DNA from: Pseudarthrobacter polychromogenes
GTDB taxonomy: Bacteria > Actinomycetota > Actinomycetes > Actinomycetales > Micrococcaceae
Assembly: GCF_014644495.1 (NCBI RefSeq)
Contig: NZ_BMKU01000001.1
Location: 372,001 to 436,000, forward strand
Length of the DNA: 64,000 nt
Direction: 5' to 3'
A program made the position numbers and the translations under genes. A model generated the notes under the pieces. That model made no database searches. It saw only the letters and a list, made by a program, of their open reading frames with translations, and was not told the DNA's origin. Shown here in pieces: positions 39,806-47,936 of this stretch; positions within the stretch are counted from its first letter, which is position 1; each line of letters starts with the position of its first letter.

Positions 39806-42010
39806 GTGCTTGGCTGGGCTTGTCAATCAGGGAGCCGAAGGGAGGTTAGTGCCATCGCTGCTGACAATCCTGTCCAGCCGTCCCTGGACGTCCCCGGCGC
39901 CGTGCAGCCCTCACTCCTGCAGGGCTTTCCGGCCACTGCCCGGCCCGCCGGGCCGCAGCTGGCCAGGCACCTGCCCGTGGCCAGGGTGCTGGTGGAATCC
40001 TCCCTGCCGCACCTAGACCGGCTCTTCGATTACGGGGTTCCGGACACCCTCGACCATGCCGCCAGGCCGGGTGTCAGGGTCAAGGTCAAGTTCAACGGCC
40101 AGGACCTCAGCGGTTTCCTGATGGAACGCGTTGCCGCGTCCGACGCCGGACACACCCTGGTGCCGCTGGCCAAGGTTGTGTCCCCGGTTTCCGTGCTGAC
40201 GCCCGCTGTGCGGGAACTGGTTGCTTCCGTCGCCGCACGCTACGCCGGCACGGTCAGCGACGTCCTCCGGGTCGCCGTCCCGCCCCGGGTCGCGAAACTG
40301 GAAAAGGAGTTCGTCGCGGAGGGACCGGACGCGCCCGCAGCGCCGGAACAGGCAGAGCAGCGGGACGCCACACAGGTTCAAACCGGTGCCGCACCGGCCA
40401 ACCTGCCGGGTGCCTGGGCGGCCTATCACAACGGCCAGGCCTTCCTCCACCACCTGGCCGGGGGCGGTTCCCCGAGGGCCGTACTGAACCCGCTGCAGGG
40501 ATACGGCCCGGCGGGATGGCCCCGGCTATTGGCGGAAGCGGTGGCCGCCGCCTACGCTTCAGGGCGGGGCGCCGTGGTGGTGGTACCCGATTACCGGGAC
40601 CTTGACCGCCTTGAAGAGGCGCTCCACGGCCTGCTGCCCGAAGACGCCGTTGCCCGGCTGGCGGCCGACGACGGTCCCACCCCGCGCTACCGGAATTTCC
40701 TTCGGCTCCTGGCGGGGACTGCCCGGGTTGCCATCGGCACCAGGTCGGCAGCTTTTGCCCCGGTCCGGGACCTGGGCCTGGTGGCCTGCTGGGACGACGG
40801 CGATGACCTCCACATCGAGCAACGGGCCCCTTATGCGCACGCACGCGAGGTGCTGCTCCTGCGGGCCGAACAGGAAGATGCCGCCTGCCTCCTTGCAGGC
40901 CACCCCCGAAGCACGGAAGCCCAGCGGCTGGTAGAAGCGGGCTGGGCACGTGCGGTCGAAGCCGGCCGCCCTGACGTCCGGAGGACGGTCCCGCGCATCG
41001 TCAACACTGCTGACAGCTTCGAGCAGGAGCGGGATCCGCTGGCCAGGATTGCCCGCCTGCCCGGCGCCGCGTGGCGGGCCGCCAAGGAAGGGCTGGAGCG
41101 CGGACCGGTCCTGGTCCAGGTGGCCCGGGCCGGTTACGCACCGTCGCTGGCCTGTGAGATGTGCCGCGAGCCGGCGCGCTGCGGCAGCTGCCAGGGACCA
41201 CTGGCTGTGGCAGGCGCCAGCGGCACGTCCGCCATGCCCCAATGCCGCTGGTGCTCCACCCCGGCGCCGGACTGGCACTGCGTGCACTGCGGCGGCAGGC
41301 GCCTGCGCAAGGGTGCCACCGGAGTCATCAGGACAGCTGAGGAACTCGGCCGCGCCTTTCCGGGGAAGACCGTCGTTACTTCCTCGGGAGACCAGGTAAA
41401 GGCTGTGGTGGGTCCGGGCAAGGCGCTGGTGGTGGCAACGGTGGGTGCCGAACCGGTAGCGGACGGGGGATACGCGGCTGCACTGCTCCTGGACGGTGAT
41501 TCACTCCTGCGCCGGGAGACGCTGCGCGCCGGCGAGGATACCGTGCGGCGGTGGTTCAATGCCGCCGCGCTGGTGCGTCCCGCGGCGGACGGCGGGCTGG
41601 TGGTGGTCACGGCCGCGGATACAGCTGCGGTGGGTGCACTGCTTCGCTGGGATCCCGCCGGTTATGCGGAGCGGGAACTTTCCCTGCGGATGGAACTGCA
41701 GCTTCCCCCCGCGGTCCGCATCGCCTCCGTCACCGGGCCGCGCGCCGCCGTCGAACATTACACCGGTGCCGTGGCAGCGGAACTTGCCTCCGGGGGGATC
41801 ATCTTGCGGGCGGCCGGACCCGCACCCGTGGTGCTCAGCGGTCCGCCGTCGCCCGGCCGTTCAGCGGAGGATGTGCGCACCCTGCTCTTCTTTCCCTATG
41901 GACAGGCTCCGGCCGTCACCCGCGTCCTGAGGGTCACCAGGGCTGCGGTCGCTGCGAAACGCTCCAGCGAACCCTTCCAGCTCCGGTTGGACGGCATCGA
42001 CGTCCTTTAG
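39806..42010 (+). CDS. priA: Primosomal protein N' (PriA), actinobacterial form lacking helicase motifs
   Basis: Replication restart protein of about 734 residues if the GTG at 39806 is used. The start is uncertain: a strong GGGAGG at 39839-39845 faces a GTG at 39849 that is out of frame, and the next in-frame GTG is at 39902. The N-terminal 3'-end-binding domain is visible (ARVLVESSLPHLDRLFDYGV, GVRVKVKFNGQDLSGFLMER). The helicase part has lost recognisable Walker A (LNPLQGYGPAGWP instead of GxTGSGKT) and DEAH (CWDDGDDLHIE). Eight Cys of the zinc module remain: CEMC, CGSC, CRWC and CVHC. Actinobacterial PriA is known to be degenerate in this way. Confidence 0.88.
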   Translation: MLGWACQSGSRREVSAIAADNPVQPSLDVPGAVQPSLLQGFPATARPAGPQLARHLPVARVLVESSLPHLDRLFDYGVPDTLDHAARPGVRVKVKFNGQDLSGFLMERVAASDAGHTLVPLAKVVSPVSVLTPAVRELVASVAARYAGTVSDVLRVAVPPRVAKLEKEFVAEGPDAPAAPEQAEQRDATQVQTGAAPANLPGAWAAYHNGQAFLHHLAGGGSPRAVLNPLQGYGPAGWPRLLAEAVAAAYASGRGAVVVVPDYRDLDRLEEALHGLLPEDAVARLAADDGPTPRYRNFLRLLAGTARVAIGTRSAAFAPVRDLGLVACWDDGDDLHIEQRAPYAHAREVLLLRAEQEDAACLLAGHPRSTEAQRLVEAGWARAVEAGRPDVRRTVPRIVNTADSFEQERDPLARIARLPGAAWRAAKEGLERGPVLVQVARAGYAPSLACEMCREPARCGSCQGPLAVAGASGTSAMPQCRWCSTPAPDWHCVHCGGRRLRKGATGVIRTAEELGRAFPGKTVVTSSGDQVKAVVGPGKALVVATVGAEPVADGGYAAALLLDGDSLLRRETLRAGEDTVRRWFNAAALVRPAADGGLVVVTAADTAAVGALLRWDPAGYAERELSLRMELQLPPAVRIASVTGPRAAVEHYTGAVAAELASGGIILRAAGPAPVVLSGPPSPGRSAEDVRTLLFFPYGQAPAVTRVLRVTRAAVAAKRSSEPFQLRLDGIDVL

Positions 42011-42020
42011 GGGCCGTCCT

Positions 42021-43103
42021 CTACCGCCGGCGCCGGACCATGATCTCGTGTGCCACATCCACCAGCTGGCGGGCCGACTCGTCCCAGGTGAACTCCCGTG
42101 CACGCGCAACGCAGCGCCGCGACAATTCCTCCCAGTGCCCATTGTCCTGGAGCGTGTGCACGGCATGGGCGAACTGTTCGGGGGACTCCGGGTCAACGTA
42201 GAGGGCGGCGTCCCCGCCTACTTCCCGGAAGATGGGGATGTCGCTGGCAATAACCGGGGTGCCGAGCGCCATGGCCTCCACCAGGGGAAGACCGTAGCCT
42301 TCAGCCCGGGACAGGCTGACCAGCGCCGCAGCCGAGCGAAGAAACGCGTGATACTCCTCGTCAGTAACGCCGTTGTGGAACACCACGTGCGCCCCTGGAG
42401 GAACCAGTCGTTCCAGTTCCGCGCGGCGTTGGGGTGTGATGCGGCTGAGCAGGTGGAGCGTGTAGCCGGGCAGGCCCGCCATACCCGACACCATGGTTTC
42501 CACGTTTTTGTACGGCATGAAAGAGCCCATGTACACGAGCGCGCGGTCTGCACCGGCATCAGCGGCCCGGGGCCCGTGCTCCTGCTCCGGCTGGGGGGCA
42601 TTGCTGATGATCCGCACGGGACGGCGGGTCAGCCGGTACTTTGCGATCAGCGCTTCAGTGGTGCGGCTGATCGTGGCCACGGTGTCGGCCCGGTTGAGGA
42701 GCAGGCGCTGGGGCCAAAAAGCCTTGTGGTACAGCCGCCACAAGAGCCGTACCGGTGCGGGCAGGAACCCCGGCGGGGCGGGGTGTTCGTAATAGATGAG
42801 GTCGTGGAGCGTCAGGACCAGGCCGTACTTGCGGCCCCAGGTGCCCATCGTCTGCATCGGGCACACCACCACGTCAGCGCCCAGCCTGTTAATGGTGCGC
42901 GCCACAAAAAGTTCCCCCGGCGACAACGGGCTGCTGATCAGCGTGTAGGGAACATCCGGGAGCAGGGGGAGCTGCCGGACGTCCGAGACAAGCATCGAAA
43001 CGTCCGCGATCTTCGCGGTGGCTGCGATCAGGCTTGCCCCGTAGCGGCTGATGCCGTCGTGGTGGTCGGTCCGGGTAAAACGTGCGTCGATGACAATCTT
43101 CAC
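42021..43103 (-). CDS. Glycosyltransferase family 1 (GT4-type) protein
   Basis: A 360-residue GT-B glycosyltransferase. The N-terminus is IVIDARFTRTDHHDGISRYG, and the C-terminal nucleotide-sugar site is SRAEGYGLPLVEAMALGTPV (the E-x7-E motif) followed by IFREVGGDAALYVDPESPEQ. Mannosyl- and glucosyltransferases of this type build cell-envelope glycans; acceptor and donor cannot be told. It is the last gene of a minus-strand set, overlapping the alpha/beta hydrolase stop by 4 bp. It is convergent with priA with only 10 bp between the stops. Confidence 0.9.
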   Translation of the reverse strand: MKIVIDARFTRTDHHDGISRYGASLIAATAKIADVSMLVSDVRQLPLLPDVPYTLISSPLSPGELFVARTINRLGADVVVCPMQTMGTWGRKYGLVLTLHDLIYYEHPAPPGFLPAPVRLLWRLYHKAFWPQRLLLNRADTVATISRTTEALIAKYRLTRRPVRIISNAPQPEQEHGPRAADAGADRALVYMGSFMPYKNVETMVSGMAGLPGYTLHLLSRITPQRRAELERLVPPGAHVVFHNGVTDEEYHAFLRSAAALVSLSRAEGYGLPLVEAMALGTPVIASDIPIFREVGGDAALYVDPESPEQFAHAVHTLQDNGHWEELSRRCVARAREFTWDESARQLVDVAHEIMVRRRR

Positions 43104-44026
43104 GCGGGGTGGTCCTTAAGGAAGCTGCGGATGAACGAGGCTGCCGGTTCGGGGGTTTCGTAATGGATCAGGTGTCCGACGCCGGGAATCACCTTGAGTT
43201 CGCCGTCCGGCAGCAGCGCAGCAAGTCGGCGCTGGTCGGGTAGCACTGCGATCTCGTCCTTTTCGCCGGCGATCAGCAGCACCGGAAGGGTGAGCCGGCC
43301 GGCCACCTCGGCCACGTGGCTGCTGACCGACGCGGTAAAGGACTCAAGGAGGCTGTCACGGCTGGCAAAAGCGCTGAAGTAGGCGTTGTGCTGATCGTGG
43401 ATGAAACGGCGCAGGTCCCTGTCGGCCGTCTTGGCCATGGTTTCGCTCATGACCCGGACAATCAGCGGGCTCCGCAGCAAAGCCAGTCCCAGATGCCGGG
43501 GAAGGCGCGCGGCAAGCCGGTAGTAGAGGACCGCGAGCCGGGTCATCACACCCTTCGGACCCTCGAGGGCCGGTGCGGCGATCGGGTTGATGAGGATCAG
43601 CGGATTGACGGTTCCCGGATGGTCGGCCACGAAGTGCGCGGCAATGATGGAGCCGAAGGAATGGCCGAGCAGGACCGTGTCCGGGCCCAGCCCGAGGGCT
43701 GCCATGAATCCGGTGATGAATGAGCCGTACCGCTCCACCGAATGCCGGCCGGACGTGAACGCTTCCGAGTCGCCGAATCCGGGCAGGTCCGGCATGATGA
43801 TGCGCATTTCGGGAAGCTGGTCCGCCACGCGCAGGAGTCCGTGATGGTCTCCGCGGAAGCCATGGATCACCAGGATGGTCCGCGTTTCCGGGCCGGCATG
43901 CAGCGGTTCGTAGGTCCAGAAGGCAACCTTGCCGCCGTCGATCTCCACCGACGAGGACGACGTGCGGGCGGCAAGTCCGTGGCTGAAGTAGGCAGGCGAG
44001 GCAGGCCGGGGGTGTGCTGTGGTCAT
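43100..44026 (-). CDS. Alpha/beta-fold hydrolase
   Basis: A 308-residue serine hydrolase. The oxyanion-hole motif is ILVIHGFRGDHHGLLRV, the nucleophile elbow is VLLGHSFGSIIAAHFV (Ser in G-H-S-F-G), the acid is probably in LLIAGEKDEIAVLPDQ, and the catalytic His is in VIPGVGHLIHYETPEPA. The lid region (about residues 165-235) is helical. The substrate is unknown. It overlaps the glycosyltransferase start and follows the aldo/keto reductase by 10 bp, so the three are probably one transcript. Confidence 0.9.
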   Translation of the reverse strand: MTTAHPRPASPAYFSHGLAARTSSSSVEIDGGKVAFWTYEPLHAGPETRTILVIHGFRGDHHGLLRVADQLPEMRIIMPDLPGFGDSEAFTSGRHSVERYGSFITGFMAALGLGPDTVLLGHSFGSIIAAHFVADHPGTVNPLILINPIAAPALEGPKGVMTRLAVLYYRLAARLPRHLGLALLRSPLIVRVMSETMAKTADRDLRRFIHDQHNAYFSAFASRDSLLESFTASVSSHVAEVAGRLTLPVLLIAGEKDEIAVLPDQRRLAALLPDGELKVIPGVGHLIHYETPEPAASFIRSFLKDHPA

Positions 44027-44036
44027 CTGTGCGGCC

Positions 44037-44906
44037 TTAGTTGACGTGGTCGGGGTGCGAGCCGGTGCGGTGCCCCCGGTCGAGCCCTGCCAACGCAGTC
44101 ATGTCCCGGTCCGAGAGTTCGAAGTCGAAGATGTTGAGGTTTTCCCGGATGCGGCCCTCGGTGCTGGCCTTGGGGATGGCGATGTTGCCCAGTTGCATGT
44201 GCCAGCGCAGGATCACCTGGGCCGCGGTCTTGCCGTGTTCAGCGGCGCAGGCGTGGACCACGGGATCTGCGAGGACCTGGCCGCGGCCCAAGGGGCTCCA
44301 GGCCTCCGTCCTGATGCCCAGCCCGTCATGCAGCGTGCGCAGTTCCGCCTGCTGCAGCCATGGGTGCAGCTCGATCTGGTTGACGGCGGGAACCACCTCT
44401 GCCGTTTGGAGCAGCCGGTCAAGATGGTACGGCTGGAAGTTGCAGACGCCGATGGCCCGGACTTTCCCTTCCCGGTACAGGGTCTCCAGGGCCCGGTACG
44501 TATCGGGAAAAAGCCCGCGCCTGGCGCAGGGCCAGTGGATGAGGTACATGTCCACGTAATCGAGGCCAAGGTTGACCATGGAGTCGTCGAAGGCCCGCAG
44601 CGCGGCGTCGTAGCCGTGATGGTCGTTCCACACCTTGGTGGTGACGAACACGTCCTCCCTGGACAAGGCCGGGAAAAGTTCACCCGACCCGCCGCTGCCG
44701 GCATCCCCGCCCAGCTGGGAACTGATCCCGCGGGCCACGCCGGTTTCGTTGCCGTACATGGCGGCGGTGTCGAAATGGCGGTAGCCGGCGGCGAGCGCGG
44801 TGGCAACGAGCCCTTCCGCGTCCGCGGCCGGGACCTTGTACAGTCCAAAGCCGAGTTGGTGGATCAGCACGCCGTTGTTCAGGCTGAGCCGCGGTGAGGT
44901 TCTCAT
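44037..44906 (-). CDS. Aldo/keto reductase
   Basis: An NADPH-dependent oxidoreductase with a TIM barrel, 289 residues from the ATG at 44906; an in-frame ATG at 44924 overlaps the preceding regulator stop and would add six residues. The catalytic tetrad is visible: Asp and Tyr in YRHFDTAAMYGNETGVARGI, Lys in DVFVTTKVWNDH and His in YLIHWPCARRGLF. Cofactor-binding IPKASTEGRIRENLNIFDFE is at the C-terminus. It resembles the diketogluconate/glyoxal reductase group. A Gly/Ser insertion (GGDAGSGGSGE) after the first helix is unusual. Confidence 0.92.
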   Translation of the reverse strand: MRTSPRLSLNNGVLIHQLGFGLYKVPAADAEGLVATALAAGYRHFDTAAMYGNETGVARGISSQLGGDAGSGGSGELFPALSREDVFVTTKVWNDHHGYDAALRAFDDSMVNLGLDYVDMYLIHWPCARRGLFPDTYRALETLYREGKVRAIGVCNFQPYHLDRLLQTAEVVPAVNQIELHPWLQQAELRTLHDGLGIRTEAWSPLGRGQVLADPVVHACAAEHGKTAAQVILRWHMQLGNIAIPKASTEGRIRENLNIFDFELSDRDMTALAGLDRGHRTGSHPDHVN

Positions 44907-44916
44907 AGCCACGACT

Positions 44917-45891
44917 CTACCCATTAGCCCCCGGGAGGCCCTCGTAATTTACCAGGCGCCGCGCTGTGGACTCATCCAGGATCAGGTCGGTGGCCAGGCC
45001 GGCGGCGAGGGCGCCGCGTAGCCCCTTGATCTTGGACACCCCGGACACCACGCAGATCCTCCGCCGGACCTGACGCAGTTCTGCCAAGGCCGGGCCCGTG
45101 GATCTTTCGTTGAGGATGATTCCGTCGGAGGATCCGTCGCCCCGGAAAAAGACGGTGGCAACGTCACCCACCACGTCGGACGTGGCCAGGATATTGAGGT
45201 CCATCTCGTCCAGATACCCCCCGGCGTAGACGTGGCTGGGGTAGTCCGCATCCACGGAGCCCACACCGAAGATGGCGATACTCATCTTCGCCTGGAGTTC
45301 CAGGATCCGTTGCACGCTGCGCTCATTCCACATTGCGGTTTTTGTGGCGGCATGATCAAAAAAGGCCGGTACTGGGAACTGTTCCACCCTGGCCCCGTAG
45401 GCGCTTCCGAACCGCCGCATGATGTCGCTGGCGTACGTGATGCCGGTGGTGTGCATGTTGCCCGCGCCGTTCAACTGCACGATGACACTGTCGTGGGTGA
45501 TCTTGCGGGTGAGGTGGCGGCTGACGGCGCTCAGGGTGGATCCCCAGGCCACCCCGATGATTGCATTGGAGTCCACCACGGGCCCGATGGTGCGCGCGGC
45601 CTGCATGGCCACGCGGTCCAGCGTTTCGGCTTCATTCAGTGTTTCCAGGACCGGCACCACGTGGACGTCCACGCCGTAGCGCTGCCGGATCCGGCCTTCA
45701 AGCTCCGGGCCGGTGTCCAGTGGATTGCGGATCTGGATCTGCACCAGACCGGATTCGCGTGCAGAGGACAGGAGCCGGGACACGGTGGATCTGGAGGTCC
45801 GGAGTTCGCGGGCTATCGCATCCATGGTCAGGTCCTGCAGGTAATACATTTGTGCAGCCCGCAGCGCGTCAGAGTGCCTTGATGGGTCCAT
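44917..45891 (-). CDS. SorC/DeoR-type sugar-binding transcriptional regulator
   Basis: A 324-residue regulator from the ATG at 45891, which follows GAGGGAGTGGAA; the frame remains open to 45996 without conserved sequence. The N-terminal HTH is LTMDAIARELRTSRSTVSRL. The C-terminal sugar-phosphate-binding domain of the SorC family has IIGVAWGSTLSAVSRHL, VIVQLNGAGNMHTTGITYAS, IAIFGVGSVDADYPSHVYAG and the late VSGVSKIKGLRGALAAGLAT. It is divergent from glpD, with a palindrome in the shared region. A role in control of the glycerol operon is therefore likely but not proven. Its stop overlaps the alternative start of the aldo/keto reductase, suggesting a shared transcript. Confidence 0.92.
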   Translation of the reverse strand: MDPSRHSDALRAAQMYYLQDLTMDAIARELRTSRSTVSRLLSSARESGLVQIQIRNPLDTGPELEGRIRQRYGVDVHVVPVLETLNEAETLDRVAMQAARTIGPVVDSNAIIGVAWGSTLSAVSRHLTRKITHDSVIVQLNGAGNMHTTGITYASDIMRRFGSAYGARVEQFPVPAFFDHAATKTAMWNERSVQRILELQAKMSIAIFGVGSVDADYPSHVYAGGYLDEMDLNILATSDVVGDVATVFFRGDGSSDGIILNERSTGPALAELRQVRRRICVVSGVSKIKGLRGALAAGLATDLILDESTARRLVNYEGLPGANG

Positions 45892-45904
45892 TTCCACTCC
45901 CTCG

Positions 45905-45918
45905 TGCACGTTTGTGCA
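45905..45918. promoter_or_regulatory. Palindromic operator candidate between the SorC regulator and glpD
   Basis: TGCAC (45905-45909) and GTGCA (45914-45918) form a perfect inverted repeat with the spacer GTTT. It lies just 14 bp in front of the SorC-type regulator start and just upstream of a TTGACT element read toward glpD. This is the position expected for a site serving both divergent genes. Confidence 0.6.
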
Positions 45919-45924
45919 TAGTGC

Positions 45925-45956
45925 TTGACTCCATTTTCCATTAGTCCAAACAATAG
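45925..45956 (+). promoter_or_regulatory. Possible promoter of glpD-glpF-glpK
   Basis: TTGACT (45925-45930) is a good -35 hexamer. CAATAG (45951-45956) is the best -10-like sequence, 20 bp further on, so the spacing is not ideal. It overlaps the downstream edge of the palindromic operator candidate. Confidence 0.45.
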
Positions 45957-46017
45957 TGGAGAACGGCGGGCCCGCCCACTGGGTTGCCCGCGCCACACAA
46001 AGCCCAAGGGAGTCGTT

Positions 46018-47847
46018 TTGGGACCCAAGGATTCAGCCGGCCGACCTTCTGCAACACCTGCGGAGAAGCAGGGAACTGAGCGCAGTTCCGTCCACCAACT
46101 GCGGCGCCGCCCGCATGCAAAGGTGCTGGTGGTAGGCGGCGGCATCAACGGTGTAGGAACTTTCCGTGACCTCGCGCTGCAGGGCGTGGATGTTGCCCTC
46201 GTGGAACGCGGCGACTACTGCCAGGGAGCCAGCGGCGCGTCCTCCCACATGATCCACGGCGGCATCCGCTACCTCGAAAACGGCGAATTCCGCCTGGTCC
46301 AGGAGTCAGTGGTGGAGCGAAACCGGCTGCTCCGCATCGCTCCGCACTACGTGAAGCCGCTGCAGACCACAATCCCGATCTTCAGCACGTTCTCCGGCGT
46401 GCTGTCCGCACCCCTGCGCTTCCTGACGCACAAGCAGCAGGGCAAGCCCAAGGAACGCGGGGCCTTCCTTATCAAGCTCGGCCTCAGCCTCTACGATTCG
46501 TTCTCCCGCGACGGCGGCACGGTCCCGCGGCACCAGTTCCGCAGCGGCCGGCGGGCCCGCGCGGAACTGCCCGCACTCCGCCCGGACGTCAAGTACACCG
46601 CCACCTACTTTGACGCGTCCGTGCACAACCCGGAGCGCCTGACCCTGGACGTCCTCCAGGACGGGGAGAAGGCCGGCCGCGCGGCCGTCGGCGAAGGCAA
46701 TGCCCAGGGCTACACGGCCCGTGCCAGCAATTACGTTTCACTGCAGTCCATGACAGGCAAGCCCAACCCGGGCACCGGCAGGGGAAGCACCGTCCGGCTG
46801 CGGGACGAACTCACGGGCGAAGAATTCGATTTCACTGCAGATGTCATTGTGAACACCACCGGCGCCTGGGTGGACCTAACCAACGAAGCAATGGGAACTG
46901 CCTCCACCTTCATGGGCGGCACCAAGGGCTCCCACATTGTGCTGGATAACCCTGCGCTCCTGGAAGCCTGCCGCGGCCGGGAAATCTTCTTCGAGCACAC
47001 GGACGGGCGGATCGTCCTGATCTACCCCATGGGGGACCGGGTCCTGGTGGGCACCACTGATGTGGACGCAGACATGGCAGAGGATGCCGTCTGCACGGAT
47101 GAGGAAATCGAGTATTTCTTCGAGTTGATCGGGCACGTCTTCCCGGACCTGCCTGTCACGCGTGAACAGATCGTCTACACCTTTTCAGGAGTGCGGCCGC
47201 TGCCACGCCACGATGCCACCCAGCCGGGCTTTGTTTCCCGCGACTACCGCATCGAGCGCCGCGAACCCGTCCAGGACGGAAACGGAAAGGGCGCCGTAGT
47301 GCTGAGCCTGGTAGGCGGCAAGTGGACCACCTTCCGGGCCCTTGCCGAACACATGACCAACGACGTGCTGGCCGAGATCGGAATGGGCCGCCAAGTCTCC
47401 ACCGCACAGCTTCCCATCGGCGGCGGCGCAGGCTTTCCCGCTGATGAGCCCGGCGTGCAGAAATGGATCAAGGCGCACATGGCCTCCGGCCGTGACGCCG
47501 ACCGTACCGCGGTACTCCTGACCAGGTACGGGACCCGTGCCCAGGATGTTATGGAGTACCTCGATGCCGGACCCGACAGGCTGCTGCACTCCACCCGCGA
47601 ACTGAGCGTGCGTGAACTTGAGTTCATGGCGGCCCACGAGCAGGTGGGGCACCTGGTGGACGTCCTCATCCGCCGGACCTCCCTGGCATTCAGGGGCCTG
47701 GTGACGGGCGAACTGCTGAACGAAGTGGCAGATGTGCTGGCGGTTCCCCTTGGCTGGAACGCCGCGGTCCGGGCGGCAGAGATCAAGCACGCGCAGGACG
47801 TGCTGCAAAGGTTCCACCGTGTAGAAACCCACAGCCTGGTCGCCTAG
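46018..47847 (+). CDS. glpD: Glycerol-3-phosphate dehydrogenase (FAD-dependent)
   Basis: Oxidises glycerol 3-phosphate to dihydroxyacetone phosphate and passes electrons to quinone at the membrane. 609 residues from the TTG at 46018, chosen because AAGGGAG (46006-46012) precedes it. The FAD-binding Rossmann motif is VLVVGGGINGVGTFRDLALQ at about residue 33, followed by ASGASSHMIHGGIRYLENGE, the GlpD signature. Later signatures are NTTGAWVDLTN, GTKGSHIVLDNPALL, YPMGDRVLVGTTDVD and VLSLVGGKWTTFR. The C-terminal helical cap domain includes SVRELEFMAAHEQVGHLVDV. It is the first gene of glpD-glpF-glpK. Confidence 0.95.
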   Translation: MGPKDSAGRPSATPAEKQGTERSSVHQLRRRPHAKVLVVGGGINGVGTFRDLALQGVDVALVERGDYCQGASGASSHMIHGGIRYLENGEFRLVQESVVERNRLLRIAPHYVKPLQTTIPIFSTFSGVLSAPLRFLTHKQQGKPKERGAFLIKLGLSLYDSFSRDGGTVPRHQFRSGRRARAELPALRPDVKYTATYFDASVHNPERLTLDVLQDGEKAGRAAVGEGNAQGYTARASNYVSLQSMTGKPNPGTGRGSTVRLRDELTGEEFDFTADVIVNTTGAWVDLTNEAMGTASTFMGGTKGSHIVLDNPALLEACRGREIFFEHTDGRIVLIYPMGDRVLVGTTDVDADMAEDAVCTDEEIEYFFELIGHVFPDLPVTREQIVYTFSGVRPLPRHDATQPGFVSRDYRIERREPVQDGNGKGAVVLSLVGGKWTTFRALAEHMTNDVLAEIGMGRQVSTAQLPIGGGAGFPADEPGVQKWIKAHMASGRDADRTAVLLTRYGTRAQDVMEYLDAGPDRLLHSTRELSVRELEFMAAHEQVGHLVDVLIRRTSLAFRGLVTGELLNEVADVLAVPLGWNAAVRAAEIKHAQDVLQRFHRVETHSLVA

Positions 47848-47885
47848 CACCAGGCTGCCGGCCGGGGCGGCAACCCGCCCCGGCC
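47833..47885 (+). other. Tandem RNA hairpins between glpD and glpF
   Basis: AGCCTGGT (47833-47840) pairs with ACCAGGCT (47849-47856) across the glpD stop codon. GGCCGGGGCGG (47860-47870) pairs perfectly with CCGCCCCGGCC (47875-47885) around a CAAC loop. Without a T tract they are better explained as mRNA-stabilising or partial-termination structures that adjust glpD versus glpF-glpK expression. Confidence 0.6.
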
Positions 47886-47936
47886 CACGGTCCTTCAACC
47901 CGCGAAGGACCTCCATCAGAAAATAAGGAGTCAAAG

